51,672 bases of DNA from an uncultured Saprospiraceae bacterium (GTDB lineage Bacteria; Bacteroidota; Bacteroidia; Chitinophagales; Saprospiraceae). The translations under genes were made by a program, and so were the position numbers. The notes under the pieces are model-generated. The model saw nothing but the letters and a program-made list of their open reading frames with translations. It made no database searches and was not told the origin of the DNA. Shown here in pieces: positions 1 to 7,823 of the stretch. The DNA is taken from positions 1-51,672 of the forward strand of contig CALFBH010000020.1 in the NCBI GenBank assembly GCA_937951615.1, in the 5' to 3' direction. The first letter of the stretch is position 1. Each line of letters begins with the position of its first letter.

Positions 1-45
1 ATCATACGTGTGGATAAGCAACCATCGTCAGCCGACTTTTCTTCT

Positions 46-315
46 TCATTTTCCAAATTTAAATTTAATGCGGTGTTCAAAGTATGAAATAGTCGGCAGA
101 CGAAGGATTTGATTAAAATTAGTGGTTTGTCCTCGGAAATATGCTGTATTTTCAACTGAATTCGTCTGACGACAACGGAATTTGCTCAACGATGCTTTGA
201 TATCGCGTTCAGAGGCAAGTGCGCGTTCGCGTAATTCCGCCGAGGTTAATGGGGCAAATTTGTCACTTTTTTCTTCCAAAGCTTTCAGTTGCTCCAGAAC
301 TGTCACGTCTTCCAT
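46..315 (-). CDS. Doubtful small ORF, antitoxin-like N-terminus
   Basis: An open frame of 89 residues can start at the ATG at 315 and runs toward the window's left edge. Residues 1-41 are charged and helical (LTSAELRERALASERDIKA), a style seen in small antitoxin or addiction-module proteins of Bacteroidota. After about residue 42 the composition changes abruptly to Cys/Arg/Asn/Phe-rich sequence with no family look, as if a frameshift had occurred or the frame were open by chance. The gene is divergent from the thiolase, with about 70 bases between the two starts. No toxin partner is recognisable between 1 and 45. It may be a decayed gene or not a gene at all. Confidence 0.3.
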   Translation of the reverse strand: MEDVTVLEQLKALEEKSDKFAPLTSAELRERALASERDIKASLSKFRCRQTNSVENTAYFRGQTTNFNQILRLPTISYFEHRIKFKFGK

Positions 316-372
316 TGGCAAATAAAGAAATTTTAAACTCGCTTCAATGTTTTCACATTCCCAAAAATAATT

Positions 373-380
373 TAAATTTG
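373..380 (+). promoter_or_regulatory. Candidate -7 promoter box (TAnnTTTG)
   Basis: TAAATTTG matches the Bacteroidota -7 consensus TAnnTTTG exactly and ends only five bases before the thiolase ATG at 386. If used, transcription would start at or within a few bases of the start codon, giving a leaderless or nearly leaderless mRNA. No clear TTG-type -33 element is visible at the expected distance, so the assignment is tentative. Confidence 0.4.
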
Positions 381-385
381 CAGCT

Positions 386-1573
386 ATGAAAGAAGTATAT
401 ATCGTATCAGTAGCCAGAACACCTATTGGAAACCTGGGCGGCGTATTGTCTAGTCTGTCAGCAGATAAGCTGGGAACGATTGCCATTAAAAGCGCGGTAG
501 AACGTGCTGGGATTCAACCAGAACAGGTGGACGAAGTCATTATGGGCAATGTGTTGTCGGCTAATGTCGGACAAGCACCAGCGCGTCAGGCAGCTTTGGG
601 CGCTGGTATTCCATATAGTGTTCCTTGTACAACGATTAATAAAGTCTGCTCTTCTGGGATGAAAGCGATGATGTTGGCGGCACAATCTATTGCATTGGGT
701 GATAATGATATTGTGGTTGCAGGTGGCATGGAGAGCATGAGCAATACGCCGCATTATTTGCCAAAAGGACGTACTGGTTTGCGTTATGGTAATGGGGAGA
801 TTTTGGATGGTATTGTACGCGATGGTTTGCAAGACCCTTATGATGGCTCGATGATGGGGGCTTGTGGAGAGGTCTGTGCAAGTGGAAAAAATATTTCCCG
901 TGCAGAGCAGGATGATTATGCTTTTCAGTCTTATGAGCGTGCGCGGGCAGCTTATGAGAAAGGTTATTTCAATGATGAAATTGTACCCGTAGAAATTCCA
1001 CAACGCAAAGGTGATCCAGTTGTGGTGAGTCGGGATGAGGAAGTAGACAATAAAAGAATTTCCAACAGAGAAGGCTTAGACAGATTGCGTCCAGCTTTTG
1101 ATAAAGAAGGCACCATTACAGCCGCGAATGCATCCAAGATCAACGATGGTGGAGCAGCAGTGGTTTTGATGAGTGGCGAGAAAGCAGAAGAGCTTGGATT
1201 GAAGCCTTTAGCTCGGATTGTGAGTTATGCAGATGCTGCGCAAGAACCGGTTTGGTTTACGACGACACCTTCGTTGGCAATGCCTAAGGCAGCCGCAAAA
1301 GCAGGTTTGTCTATGGATGACATAGATGCTTTTGAAATCAATGAAGCTTTTGCCGTTGTAGCAATAGCCAATACCAAGGAACTGAAGCTCGACCCTGCAA
1401 AAGTTAATGTGTTTGGTGGAGCGGTGTCTATGGGACATCCAATTGGCGTATCGGGTTGTCGGATTGTGATCACGCTATTATCGGTTTTGAAACATCAGGG
1501 CGGAAGACGCGGAATGGCCGGTATTTGTAATGGCGGTGGCGGTGCTTCTTCTATGGTCGTCGAATTGATGTAA
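386..1573 (+). CDS. atoB: Acetyl-CoA C-acetyltransferase (thiolase)
   Basis: A 395-residue thiolase that interconverts two acetyl-CoA with acetoacetyl-CoA and CoA in the cytoplasm (beta-oxidation, ketone-body or branched metabolism). The acyl-accepting cysteine is Cys88 in NKVCSSGMKA. The GGMESMSNTPHYL loop, NEAFAVVAIAN, the His351 motif GHPIGVSGCR and the second catalytic cysteine, Cys381 in GICNGGGG, are all present in order. The length is typical for biosynthetic/degradative thiolases. The gene stands alone: the upstream ORF is divergent and the next gene is about 236 bases downstream. The start is the only in-frame ATG that gives the usual MKEVYIVSVARTPIG N-terminus. Acetoacetyl-CoA versus longer 3-ketoacyl-CoA preference cannot be decided from sequence alone. 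Confidence 0.93.
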   Translation: MKEVYIVSVARTPIGNLGGVLSSLSADKLGTIAIKSAVERAGIQPEQVDEVIMGNVLSANVGQAPARQAALGAGIPYSVPCTTINKVCSSGMKAMMLAAQSIALGDNDIVVAGGMESMSNTPHYLPKGRTGLRYGNGEILDGIVRDGLQDPYDGSMMGACGEVCASGKNISRAEQDDYAFQSYERARAAYEKGYFNDEIVPVEIPQRKGDPVVVSRDEEVDNKRISNREGLDRLRPAFDKEGTITAANASKINDGGAAVVLMSGEKAEELGLKPLARIVSYADAAQEPVWFTTTPSLAMPKAAAKAGLSMDDIDAFEINEAFAVVAIANTKELKLDPAKVNVFGGAVSMGHPIGVSGCRIVITLLSVLKHQGGRRGMAGICNGGGGASSMVVELM

Positions 1574-1608
1574 TTAATTACGAATTACGAATCATTTAAT
1601 TACGAATC
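1572..1608. repeat. ATTACGA word repeat after thiolase stop
   Basis: The word AATTACGAA occurs three times in 37 bases, starting at the thiolase stop codon. Related copies lie at 2941-2973 and 14577-14602. The first two units are head-to-tail and the third follows a short TTTAATT spacer. No coding potential. See the finding on this family. Confidence 0.8.
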
Positions 1609-1648
1609 TTATTTTTAAGTTGCTATACATTTTTACAAAATTGCTGAA

Positions 1649-1745
1649 TATCCCTCGCTGGCGGGGGTGAAGGGGGTGGAAAATCGGGCAATTTCACTAA
1701 GTTGCGCGCTACGCTGCCCAATGCAGGCTCCAAAGGAGAATTGTC
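1649..1745. repeat. Degenerate G-rich intergenic element
   Basis: This stretch has a much higher GC content than its flanks. It opens with a G-rich run (GGCGGGGGTGAAGGGGGTGG at 1660-1679) and ends with GGCTCCAAAGGAGAATT at 1726-1742. The latter resembles the GGCCCCTAAAGGGGAATC core of the palindromic element inserted in the synthetase gene at 20664-20738. It looks like a decayed relative of that element. No ORF is supported. Confidence 0.4.
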
Positions 1746-1809
1746 ATTTAAATTCAAAAGTGTATCGTAGGTTATCATTTTTTTATACTAACATCTAGAA
1801 TACTACACA

Positions 1810-2091
1810 ATGAGAGAGGTTGGGCAAATCGACAGCAAGCTGTGCAAAAAAATCACAGTCTTTCATTATAATCACAGATACCTGATTAAGTTTGAAAGCA
1901 GTGATTACGAGCAAATTTACAAAGTCCGTGAAGGAACTAATGTAAACGGAATGGACGATATCCAAAGACTGGTTAATGACGATTTTGTCTTGACCGTCAT
2001 GGGGCGTTTTAAACAAATGAATACAGATTTCATTCGCACCCTAACCGGACTAGAAGATGACGATGAGGATGAATTTGATATGATACTGTGA
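1810..2091 (+). CDS. Conserved small acidic protein, function unknown
   Basis: A 93-residue soluble protein with a mixed alpha/beta N-terminal half and an acidic tail (LEDDDEDEFDMIL). There is no signal peptide or membrane segment, and I do not recognise the family. The start ATG follows an AT-rich stretch (1775-1809) and gives a compact protein; there is no other in-frame ATG nearby. It is convergent with msrB, with about 290 bases between them holding a word-repeat hairpin. Codon use resembles its neighbours, so it is probably a real gene. Confidence 0.6.
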   Translation: MREVGQIDSKLCKKITVFHYNHRYLIKFESSDYEQIYKVREGTNVNGMDDIQRLVNDDFVLTVMGRFKQMNTDFIRTLTGLEDDDEDEFDMIL

Positions 2092-2222
2092 TTTCAATAT
2101 TTTGAAAAACCTATCTTAAGATGGCGGGACAAAAATGTGCCGGATATTTTAAAAGGAAAAGCGGCTGATTGAGGGGAGTGTTAGTCTTCAAGCTAATATT
2201 GTCGGATGATTATAATGGTTTC

Positions 2223-2308
2223 ATTGTTGAAATTGCTTCATTGCTATTGTTTTTTGCTGCGCAAAAAATCACGATAACAATTTAACAATCATAGCAATAG
2301 AACAATTT
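2223..2308. repeat. ATTGTT/ATTGCTATT word-repeat hairpin
   Basis: Two arms made of the words ATTGTT and ATTGCTATTG (2223-2251) and their inverse AACAAT/ATAGCAAT (2276-2308) face each other around a central GCTGCGC. They sit between convergent genes (plus-strand stop at 2091, minus-strand stop at 2382) and could act as a bidirectional terminator. The rest of 2092-2381 shows nothing coding. Confidence 0.55.
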
Positions 2309-2381
2309 ACACCAAAACCTGACTCAAAAGATATAAAATTTAATTTACCCGACATTATTAACTGGAAGAACTACTTAGTCC

Positions 2382-2930
2382 TCACTTCTTAAAAGGTTCA
2401 AACATCAGCACATTTCCATTGATACAATAGCGTAATCCAGTTGGTTTTGGTCCGTCTTCAAAGACATGTCCAAGATGTCCATCGCAGCGACCACAGACCA
2501 CTTCTACGCGACTCCAGCCATGGCTGCTATCTGTTTTAGTGCCAACATAATCTTCATCAATGGGCTGGTAAAAACTAGGCCAGCCTGTACCAGATTTGAA
2601 TTTTGTATCAGACTCAAATAAAGCCAACCGACAGCCACTGCAATAATAAGTGCCTTCTTTTTTGTTGTCCCAATATTTGCCTGTAAAGGCACGTTCTGTT
2701 CCTGCTTCACGGAGAATACGGTATTCTTCTTCACTCAAAATCGACTGCCATTCTTCCGGTGTTTTTTCAATCTTCTCTACCACTTTCGGATAAGCATTTG
2801 AAGGAGCGGCTTTGTCCTGACTAGCTTCTGGTATTGTTGTCGTAGTTGTCGTAAGAACTTTCCCGGTCTGCGTGCAGGCATTGGATATGAGCATACAGGA
2901 GGCGGCAAGAATTAACAGTATTTTATTCAT
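2382..2930 (-). CDS. msrB: Lipoprotein peptide-methionine (R)-S-oxide reductase
   Basis: A 182-residue MsrB that reduces methionine-R-sulfoxide in proteins. A lipoprotein signal peptide ends at Cys19 (MLISNAC), so the enzyme should be anchored in the periplasm or outer membrane. A Ser/Thr/Pro-rich linker (20-55) follows, then the SelR domain. The structural zinc is bound by Cys97/Cys100 (CSGC) and Cys146/Cys149 (CGRC). The catalytic Cys169 lies in RYCINGNVL; many homologues have RYCINSASL there, so the tail of this motif is slightly divergent. GTGWPSF and GHLGHVF are present. It lies 67 bases downstream of htrA on the same strand, which would fit a shared role in envelope protein quality control. 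The gap is filled by word repeats. Confidence 0.92.
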   Translation of the reverse strand: MNKILLILAASCMLISNACTQTGKVLTTTTTTIPEASQDKAAPSNAYPKVVEKIEKTPEEWQSILSEEEYRILREAGTERAFTGKYWDNKKEGTYYCSGCRLALFESDTKFKSGTGWPSFYQPIDEDYVGTKTDSSHGWSRVEVVCGRCDGHLGHVFEDGPKPTGLRYCINGNVLMFEPFKK

Positions 2931-2940
2931 GAATTTTATA

Positions 2941-3000
2941 ATTACGAATCAATTTAATTACGAATTACGAATCAACTCAATCAACTCAATAAGCAACTCA
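2941..3000. repeat. ATTACGA and AACTCA word repeats between htrA and msrB
   Basis: Almost the whole gap between htrA and msrB consists of two word families: ATTACGAATC/AATTACGAA (2941-2973), then CAACTCAAT repeated with variations (2974-3000) and running into the htrA stop codon. The ATTACGA part matches 1572-1608 on the plus strand. In the htrA-msrB transcript it is therefore read in the opposite sense from the copies at 1572 and 14577. Confidence 0.75.
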
Positions 3001-4443
3001 CTTTACATTAAAATTATAAAAATAAGTATCCTCAAAGCCATCATAAAAACCTTCCAGTACAACTTTACCCTGAACAGTTTGTAAGGTTTCCATCAGGGTC
3101 TCCACATCTTTTATACGGGTGTCATTGATTTTGGTGATGACAAAATCCGGCTGCATATTCGTAGCGTCAATAATGCCATCTTGCAAAATACTGGTAACTC
3201 GGACACCGCCACCGCCGTAGGCACGGGTCTCTGTGCGATTCAGATCACGGACATCAAAACCAAGTTGCCCCAACAAGAGTAGATTATCCTTGCTCATGAC
3301 GGTAGGGTTGTTATTCCTGTTTTTCAGGGTAATGTTTGTTACCGCAGATTTTCCATTGCGGATATAATCTACCTTGATATTATTGCCTGGGCGATATTTA
3401 GCGACTTGTTCCTGTAACTCAGGTGTATTTTTAACGGGTTCGCCATTAATAGAAGTAATGATATCGCCAATGCGCAAACCAGCATCTTCAGCAGCACTAT
3501 TTGGGTTGATGCGGGAAAGATACACACCATCCAGGCTTTTTAGTTTGAGCGACTGCGCTATCTCGTCGTTTACATTCATGATATTGACTCCCAGAAAACC
3601 GCGTTGTACTGTGCCAAATTCCCGAATATCATTCACTACTTTTCTGACCAGATTAGATGGTACAGCAAAAGAATAACCCTCATAACGACCTGAACGAGTG
3701 ATAATTGCCGTGTTTACACCAATAAGGTCTCCGTTTGTATTGACCAATGCGCCACCACTATTGCCGGGATTTACAGCTGCATCTGTTTGTATAAAAGACT
3801 CAATGGAATACTGGTCGTCCAGAATATTGATGTTTCGCGCTTTCGCGCTAATAATGCCTGCGGTCACAGTAGAAGTCAGGTTGAAAGGATTACCAACTGC
3901 CAGCACCCATTCGCCAATCTGGGCTTCATCTGAGTTGGCGAAATCGAGATAAGGAAGGTCGGTAGATTCTACCTTTAATAATGCTAGATCCGTAGAAGGA
4001 TCTCTACCGATAATGATTGCTTCCATACTGCGCTGTCCATTCATCGAAATCTCCAGTTTATTGCCTTCTTCTATGACATGATTATTGGTCACGATATAAC
4101 CGTCAGACGAAATAATAATCCCTGAGCCAGAAGAAACTTCGGAAGGTGAACGTCCCCAAAAATCGTCGAACAGAGGTGTGCCATAACGAGTTTGTAAAGC
4201 TCGGATATGAACGACTGCAGGCGTTGCTTTGGCTGCACCTTTGATGAAATCTGAGGGCGCAGAAGTTCTGCTATATTTGTTGTTTAGATTGGCGGCTTGT
4301 GCAAAGTTAGCATACTGAACAGGAGTCTGCTCGCGCACGATAATATTTTGCGTTGGTTCATTATTGTCCAACATGCGATATAAGAACACAGTGACCAGCG
4401 AGCTGACCATAGTAACGAGTAATATTAATGATAATTTTTTCAT
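2998..4443 (-). CDS. htrA: HtrA/Deg family periplasmic serine protease
   Basis: A 481-residue trypsin-like protease/chaperone of the Do family that degrades misfolded envelope proteins. An N-terminal signal or anchor helix spans residues 3-22. The catalytic triad is His122 (TNNHVI), Asp152 (STDLALLK) and Ser229 (NPGNSGGAL). Two PDZ domains follow, the first with the GFLGVNI carboxylate loop at about 290-375 and the second at about 390-470. The length fits DegP/DegQ with a shortened second PDZ. An LA-loop-like segment around 83-100 is short, as in DegS/DegQ. It is transcribed toward msrB and diverges from the small membrane protein gene at 4661. A possible TATTTTTG box on the minus strand lies at 4560-4553. 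Confidence 0.93.
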   Translation of the reverse strand: MKKLSLILLVTMVSSLVTVFLYRMLDNNEPTQNIIVREQTPVQYANFAQAANLNNKYSRTSAPSDFIKGAAKATPAVVHIRALQTRYGTPLFDDFWGRSPSEVSSGSGIIISSDGYIVTNNHVIEEGNKLEISMNGQRSMEAIIIGRDPSTDLALLKVESTDLPYLDFANSDEAQIGEWVLAVGNPFNLTSTVTAGIISAKARNINILDDQYSIESFIQTDAAVNPGNSGGALVNTNGDLIGVNTAIITRSGRYEGYSFAVPSNLVRKVVNDIREFGTVQRGFLGVNIMNVNDEIAQSLKLKSLDGVYLSRINPNSAAEDAGLRIGDIITSINGEPVKNTPELQEQVAKYRPGNNIKVDYIRNGKSAVTNITLKNRNNNPTVMSKDNLLLLGQLGFDVRDLNRTETRAYGGGGVRVTSILQDGIIDATNMQPDFVITKINDTRIKDVETLMETLQTVQGKVVLEGFYDGFEDTYFYNFNVK

Positions 4444-4552
4444 ATAAGACTAGAGTCTATTGAATAAATAAATTATTTCGACTGCTTTCTATTTATAGCA
4501 AAACGTATAAACAGGGAAAATGTTATCAATTATGAAGAATAGAAATAATTTG

Positions 4553-4560
4553 CAAAAATA
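4553..4560 (-). promoter_or_regulatory. Candidate -7 box for htrA
   Basis: On the minus strand this reads TATTTTTG, a full match to TAnnTTTG, about 110 bases upstream of the htrA start. No matching TTG -33 element is obvious at normal spacing. It is listed as the only exact box in the divergent htrA/4661 intergenic region. Confidence 0.3.
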
Positions 4561-4660
4561 CATATCTTTTTATATATCTGCGAATTGAGTCAAATTAGTT
4601 CGCTGAATAGTCGAAAAAGTCGCTATTTTTACGCAATATTTGACACTTGAATTTAAAATT

Positions 4661-4882
4661 ATGGCAAAAGAAGAACCAAAACATAAGCAGGAGGATAAGG
4701 TTGATGATGACTACATTGGCAACATGTGGGGTTGGAAATTTTCACTATTTAGTTTAGGCTTAATTTTATTTTCTATGTTCGTTATGTGGACTAGGGGAGA
4801 TGAGGCATTTGATGATGTCAAGCAAGAACAGTTTTGGGAAATACAAAATCCGCACATTAAAAAAGATACGATAGAGCAGTGA
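4661..4882 (+). CDS. Small single-pass membrane protein
   Basis: A 73-residue protein starting at the ATG at 4661. An upstream in-frame ATG at 4640 would add seven unremarkable residues and leave less room for a promoter. It has a charged lysine/acid-rich N-terminus, one hydrophobic helix at about residues 24-43 (FSLFSLGLILFSMFVMW), and a short polar tail. The family is not recognised. Its stop codon overlaps the GTG start of dapF (GTGA), so the two are translationally coupled. Small membrane proteins fused in operons with dapF are not known to me to have a role in lysine synthesis. Confidence 0.7.
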   Translation: MAKEEPKHKQEDKVDDDYIGNMWGWKFSLFSLGLILFSMFVMWTRGDEAFDDVKQEQFWEIQNPHIKKDTIEQ

Positions 4883-5652
4883 TTGAATTTACAAAATATC
4901 AGGGAACAGGTAACGATTTTATCATGATTGATGATCGTGCCCAAGTGATTCAGCGAACAGATACCGAGCTGATTCAGCGTTTATGTGATCGCAAATTTGG
5001 GATTGGTGCAGATGGGCTTATTTTGCTTCGCAATCATTCTGAGGTGGATTTTGAAATGCTGTATTTTAATGCGGATGGACGAGAGAGCAGTATGTGTGGA
5101 AATGGCGGACGATGTATAGTGGCTTTTGCTGTATCTCTGGGAATTATAGAAAAGGAAACGACTTTCATGGCAATTGATGGTTTGCATGAAGCACGAATTG
5201 TAGCTGCGCAGGTAGAGTTGAAAATGGGTGATGTGGAAAAAGTAGAGCAGGGCGATGATTTTTATTGTATGAACACAGGTTCGCCGCATTACATAAAGTT
5301 TGTAGAAAAGGTCGGAGACGTGGATGTCTATTCAGCCGGCAAAGCGATTCGTTATAATAATCGTTTTGAAGCAGAAGGAATCAATGTCAATTTTGTTGAA
5401 GCCATCGATAGTCGAATAACGGTTGCAACTTATGAACGAGGTGTAGAAGACGAAACCTTGTCCTGCGGTACAGGTGTCACAGCAGCGGCACTGGCTTTTT
5501 ATTTACAAAATGGTTATAGCGTCGGTTTTGCCATTCCGGTAAAAACAAAAGGCGGCAATTTGGAAGTTCGTTTCCAGCCTGCCGGCAAAGGCTTTACAGA
5601 TATTTGGCTTTGTGGGCCGGCTGAGGCGGTGTTTACGGGACTTTGGAGATAG
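4879..5652 (+). CDS. dapF: Diaminopimelate epimerase
   Basis: A 257-residue cofactor-independent epimerase that converts LL- to meso-diaminopimelate for lysine and peptidoglycan synthesis. The two catalytic cysteines are Cys73 (SSMCGNGGRC) and Cys196 (ETLSCGTGVTAAA). The N-terminal FTKYQGTGNDF signature and NFVEA substrate-binding motif are intact. The start is GTG at 4879, which overlaps the previous stop and gives the standard MIEFTKYQGTGNDF N-terminus. The 226 bases after the gene (5653-5878) show no further gene. They contain words like CAAACGTCAAATT (5712 onward), related to a sequence upstream of the phosphopantetheinyl transferase gene. Confidence 0.95.
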   Translation: MIEFTKYQGTGNDFIMIDDRAQVIQRTDTELIQRLCDRKFGIGADGLILLRNHSEVDFEMLYFNADGRESSMCGNGGRCIVAFAVSLGIIEKETTFMAIDGLHEARIVAAQVELKMGDVEKVEQGDDFYCMNTGSPHYIKFVEKVGDVDVYSAGKAIRYNNRFEAEGINVNFVEAIDSRITVATYERGVEDETLSCGTGVTAAALAFYLQNGYSVGFAIPVKTKGGNLEVRFQPAGKGFTDIWLCGPAEAVFTGLWR

Positions 5653-5878
5653 GGAAATTAGGATATTCGGTATTGGTCTGGTTTTTAAGATTTAAGTGGA
5701 AATACAAATCCAAACGTCAAATTAAAATTCAAAAAAGTATTGACAATAAGCCAATTATGTAAATTGAAAGTGGCGTTTAGTTGAGTCCAAGCACTTATAA
5801 AATTAAATAAAATGCATGTTTTTTATCATTGTGAAGCTTAAAATACTTCCAGTCAAATATTTATAATTTACAGCCTAT

Positions 5879-7615
5879 TTAGTCGAAGACGCTAAATCGT
5901 CTGCTTATCTGTTCTTTACCTGTATTGACCCTAAGGAAATAAATGCCTGCCGGATAGCCTCTCGTATTAATAGTTAAATTAGTATTATCGACTATTAAAA
6001 CCTGCTGATAGATGGAGTGTCCTGTAAGATTACTGACCTGAATCGTTATTTCTTTTGAATGGGGAATTTCACTGAGTTCAATATGAAGTTCGTCGCGGGT
6101 TGGATTTGGAAAAATTAGTACATCGAGCTTGCTTGTTACAGGAGCAGTTGTTCCAACTGGAACCTGACTGACTGATAAGCGGACATCAGGAATGACATCA
6201 CCATAACCCCAGGACCAGATGCCTCCCGACCGCACTACGCTAAAGGTTTCGTAGTCGCATACATAATCAGAAGAATAGCCAAAAAAGACTGTATTGGAGC
6301 TATCGGAATAGGCAACTGTGATGATATATTCACCGCTTGCATCGAGTGCTACGCCAGGTTGATTCGTATTATAATTTAGTATTTCTGTGCCGACATCCTC
6401 AAAGCTGCTTTGATTGAAAATATGTGTATTATAACCAATAGGAATCAAGTCGCCCCCACTAAATTCCTCGTCGCCATTTTCTTCCAGTTTATACAAAACA
6501 ATATCAGCAAGTTTGCCTGATAAATCTCCTGGCAGTCCTGCGGAAAAATATACACTGTCTGCCCGATAGCCTTCTGTTTTGATGATGTAATAATTTCCTA
6601 TGGTGTAATTGCCATTATTCAGGTTGCCATAATTATTAGAACTGGCTGCTTTGGCAAATGTATTTCCGCCTACCACAAAATTTACGGCGGTACTATTATT
6701 GCTCATTTCTTCATCCGTTTGGTCGGAAGATAGATCATAACGAGCAGTATAATTTCCAGATGCTTCGGGGAGATATGAACCTAGAAAAGAAATGGCTGTA
6801 TCTGTTTGAGCCAAGAGGCTATCTATGGTGAAAACTTCGGAATAAACTACGGTGCCGGATTGATCTTCTACTGAGGCAGTGACGTTGATATTGCTAGACA
6901 ATTGATTGCCGCTATTTTGAATCAGGGCGTCGAAAGTCAAGGGACTGATATGTTCTAGCGGTGTTGCATAATTAAAGGGAATACGGCGTTTGACAATAGC
7001 AATATCATGGACAGGAATGATGCCATCCAATAAGGTAATATCATCAATTTTCCAATAGTAGTCGCCTGTTGTTCCGTCTAGGGTATTACCGAGATAGCGA
7101 AATTGCAGATAGACTGCTGTTTCACCAGCCGCCTCATTGCTGATGTCAAGACTTATCCAATTGCCTGCCTCAAAATCATTTACATCTTCATAGGCATAAA
7201 TGTCATGATAATTGAAATTAATACCATCTGTACTGACACCTACTTTTGCTCCATTGGCGGTAGCAAAACGAGCATAACTACTATGGAAGTTGAGGATGAC
7301 AACAGTCATGTCAGAGCAATCTATTGCACTGGTCGTCATGCGCATATCCTGACTAGTAGAGATGGTGTCCTGTCCGGGAAAAGCTTGTGCGAAACCATTG
7401 CTAACTGTCGGGGAATTGAAAGCTGGCGAGCCACTGAACAAGACTTCATTTGCTTCTGTGGGGACATGTTGCCAACTTATACTGTCCACTCCAAGATTTT
7501 CTTTTGTCCAGTCGATAGGGACGCCATTAGAAAAATCTACATACCAGAATATGGATTGTGTAAAAGCGAATAAAGGAAGAAGAAGGAAAGCTAGGGATAA
7601 GGCTGTTTTTACCAT
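5879..7615 (-). CDS. Secreted T9SS type A sorting-domain protein
   Basis: A 578-residue exported protein. I chose the ATG at 7615 because it gives a clean signal peptide (MVKTALSLAFLLLPLFAFTQS). A longer frame from 7693 would have to read through a terminator hairpin. After the signal comes a jelly-roll, 'choice-of-anchor J'/adhesin-like domain beginning FWYVDFSNGVP and containing FQAQAFPG-type and YWKIDDITL motifs (about 22-205). Beta-rich domains of unknown role follow to about 490. The C-terminal T9SS type A domain spans about 505-578 (LIFPNPTRDEL, then YPAGIYFLRV), is cleaved on export through the type IX system and attaches to the cell surface. It is the most divergent of three tandem paralogues. 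Confidence 0.85.
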   Translation of the reverse strand: MVKTALSLAFLLLPLFAFTQSIFWYVDFSNGVPIDWTKENLGVDSISWQHVPTEANEVLFSGSPAFNSPTVSNGFAQAFPGQDTISTSQDMRMTTSAIDCSDMTVVILNFHSSYARFATANGAKVGVSTDGINFNYHDIYAYEDVNDFEAGNWISLDISNEAAGETAVYLQFRYLGNTLDGTTGDYYWKIDDITLLDGIIPVHDIAIVKRRIPFNYATPLEHISPLTFDALIQNSGNQLSSNINVTASVEDQSGTVVYSEVFTIDSLLAQTDTAISFLGSYLPEASGNYTARYDLSSDQTDEEMSNNSTAVNFVVGGNTFAKAASSNNYGNLNNGNYTIGNYYIIKTEGYRADSVYFSAGLPGDLSGKLADIVLYKLEENGDEEFSGGDLIPIGYNTHIFNQSSFEDVGTEILNYNTNQPGVALDASGEYIITVAYSDSSNTVFFGYSSDYVCDYETFSVVRSGGIWSWGYGDVIPDVRLSVSQVPVGTTAPVTSKLDVLIFPNPTRDELHIELSEIPHSKEITIQVSNLTGHSIYQQVLIVDNTNLTINTRGYPAGIYFLRVNTGKEQISRRFSVFD

Positions 7616-7690
7616 GATTCTGTTTAGTGTTATGCGATTAACGTGTGGGTTTGTTACCCGATTATGTACGCAGAAAACACTAAATAGTTC

Positions 7691-7732
7691 CATGAAAAAA
7701 CGACAGCCCGATAATCGAACTGCCGTTTTATA
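7691..7732 (-). terminator. Rho-independent terminator
   Basis: Ten-base arms (7697-7706 and 7720-7729; one G-U pair) flank a 13-base loop. On the minus strand they are followed by a run of T. The structure lies about 90 bases downstream of the stop codon at 7824 and upstream of the start at 7615, which supports separate transcription of these two paralogues. Confidence 0.75.
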
Positions 7733-7823
7733 TCTATAAAGTGATATAGTTTTTAAGTGATAAGTAAAAAAGCTATTAACTGTAATAAACTAATTACTAA
7801 TCAACCAGTTACTAATCACTACA

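Noticed and set aside
7616-7693. Longer N-terminus for the T9SS protein at 5879-7615
   Set aside because: It would cross a terminator hairpin and bury the signal peptide; the ATG at 7615 gives a normal exported protein.
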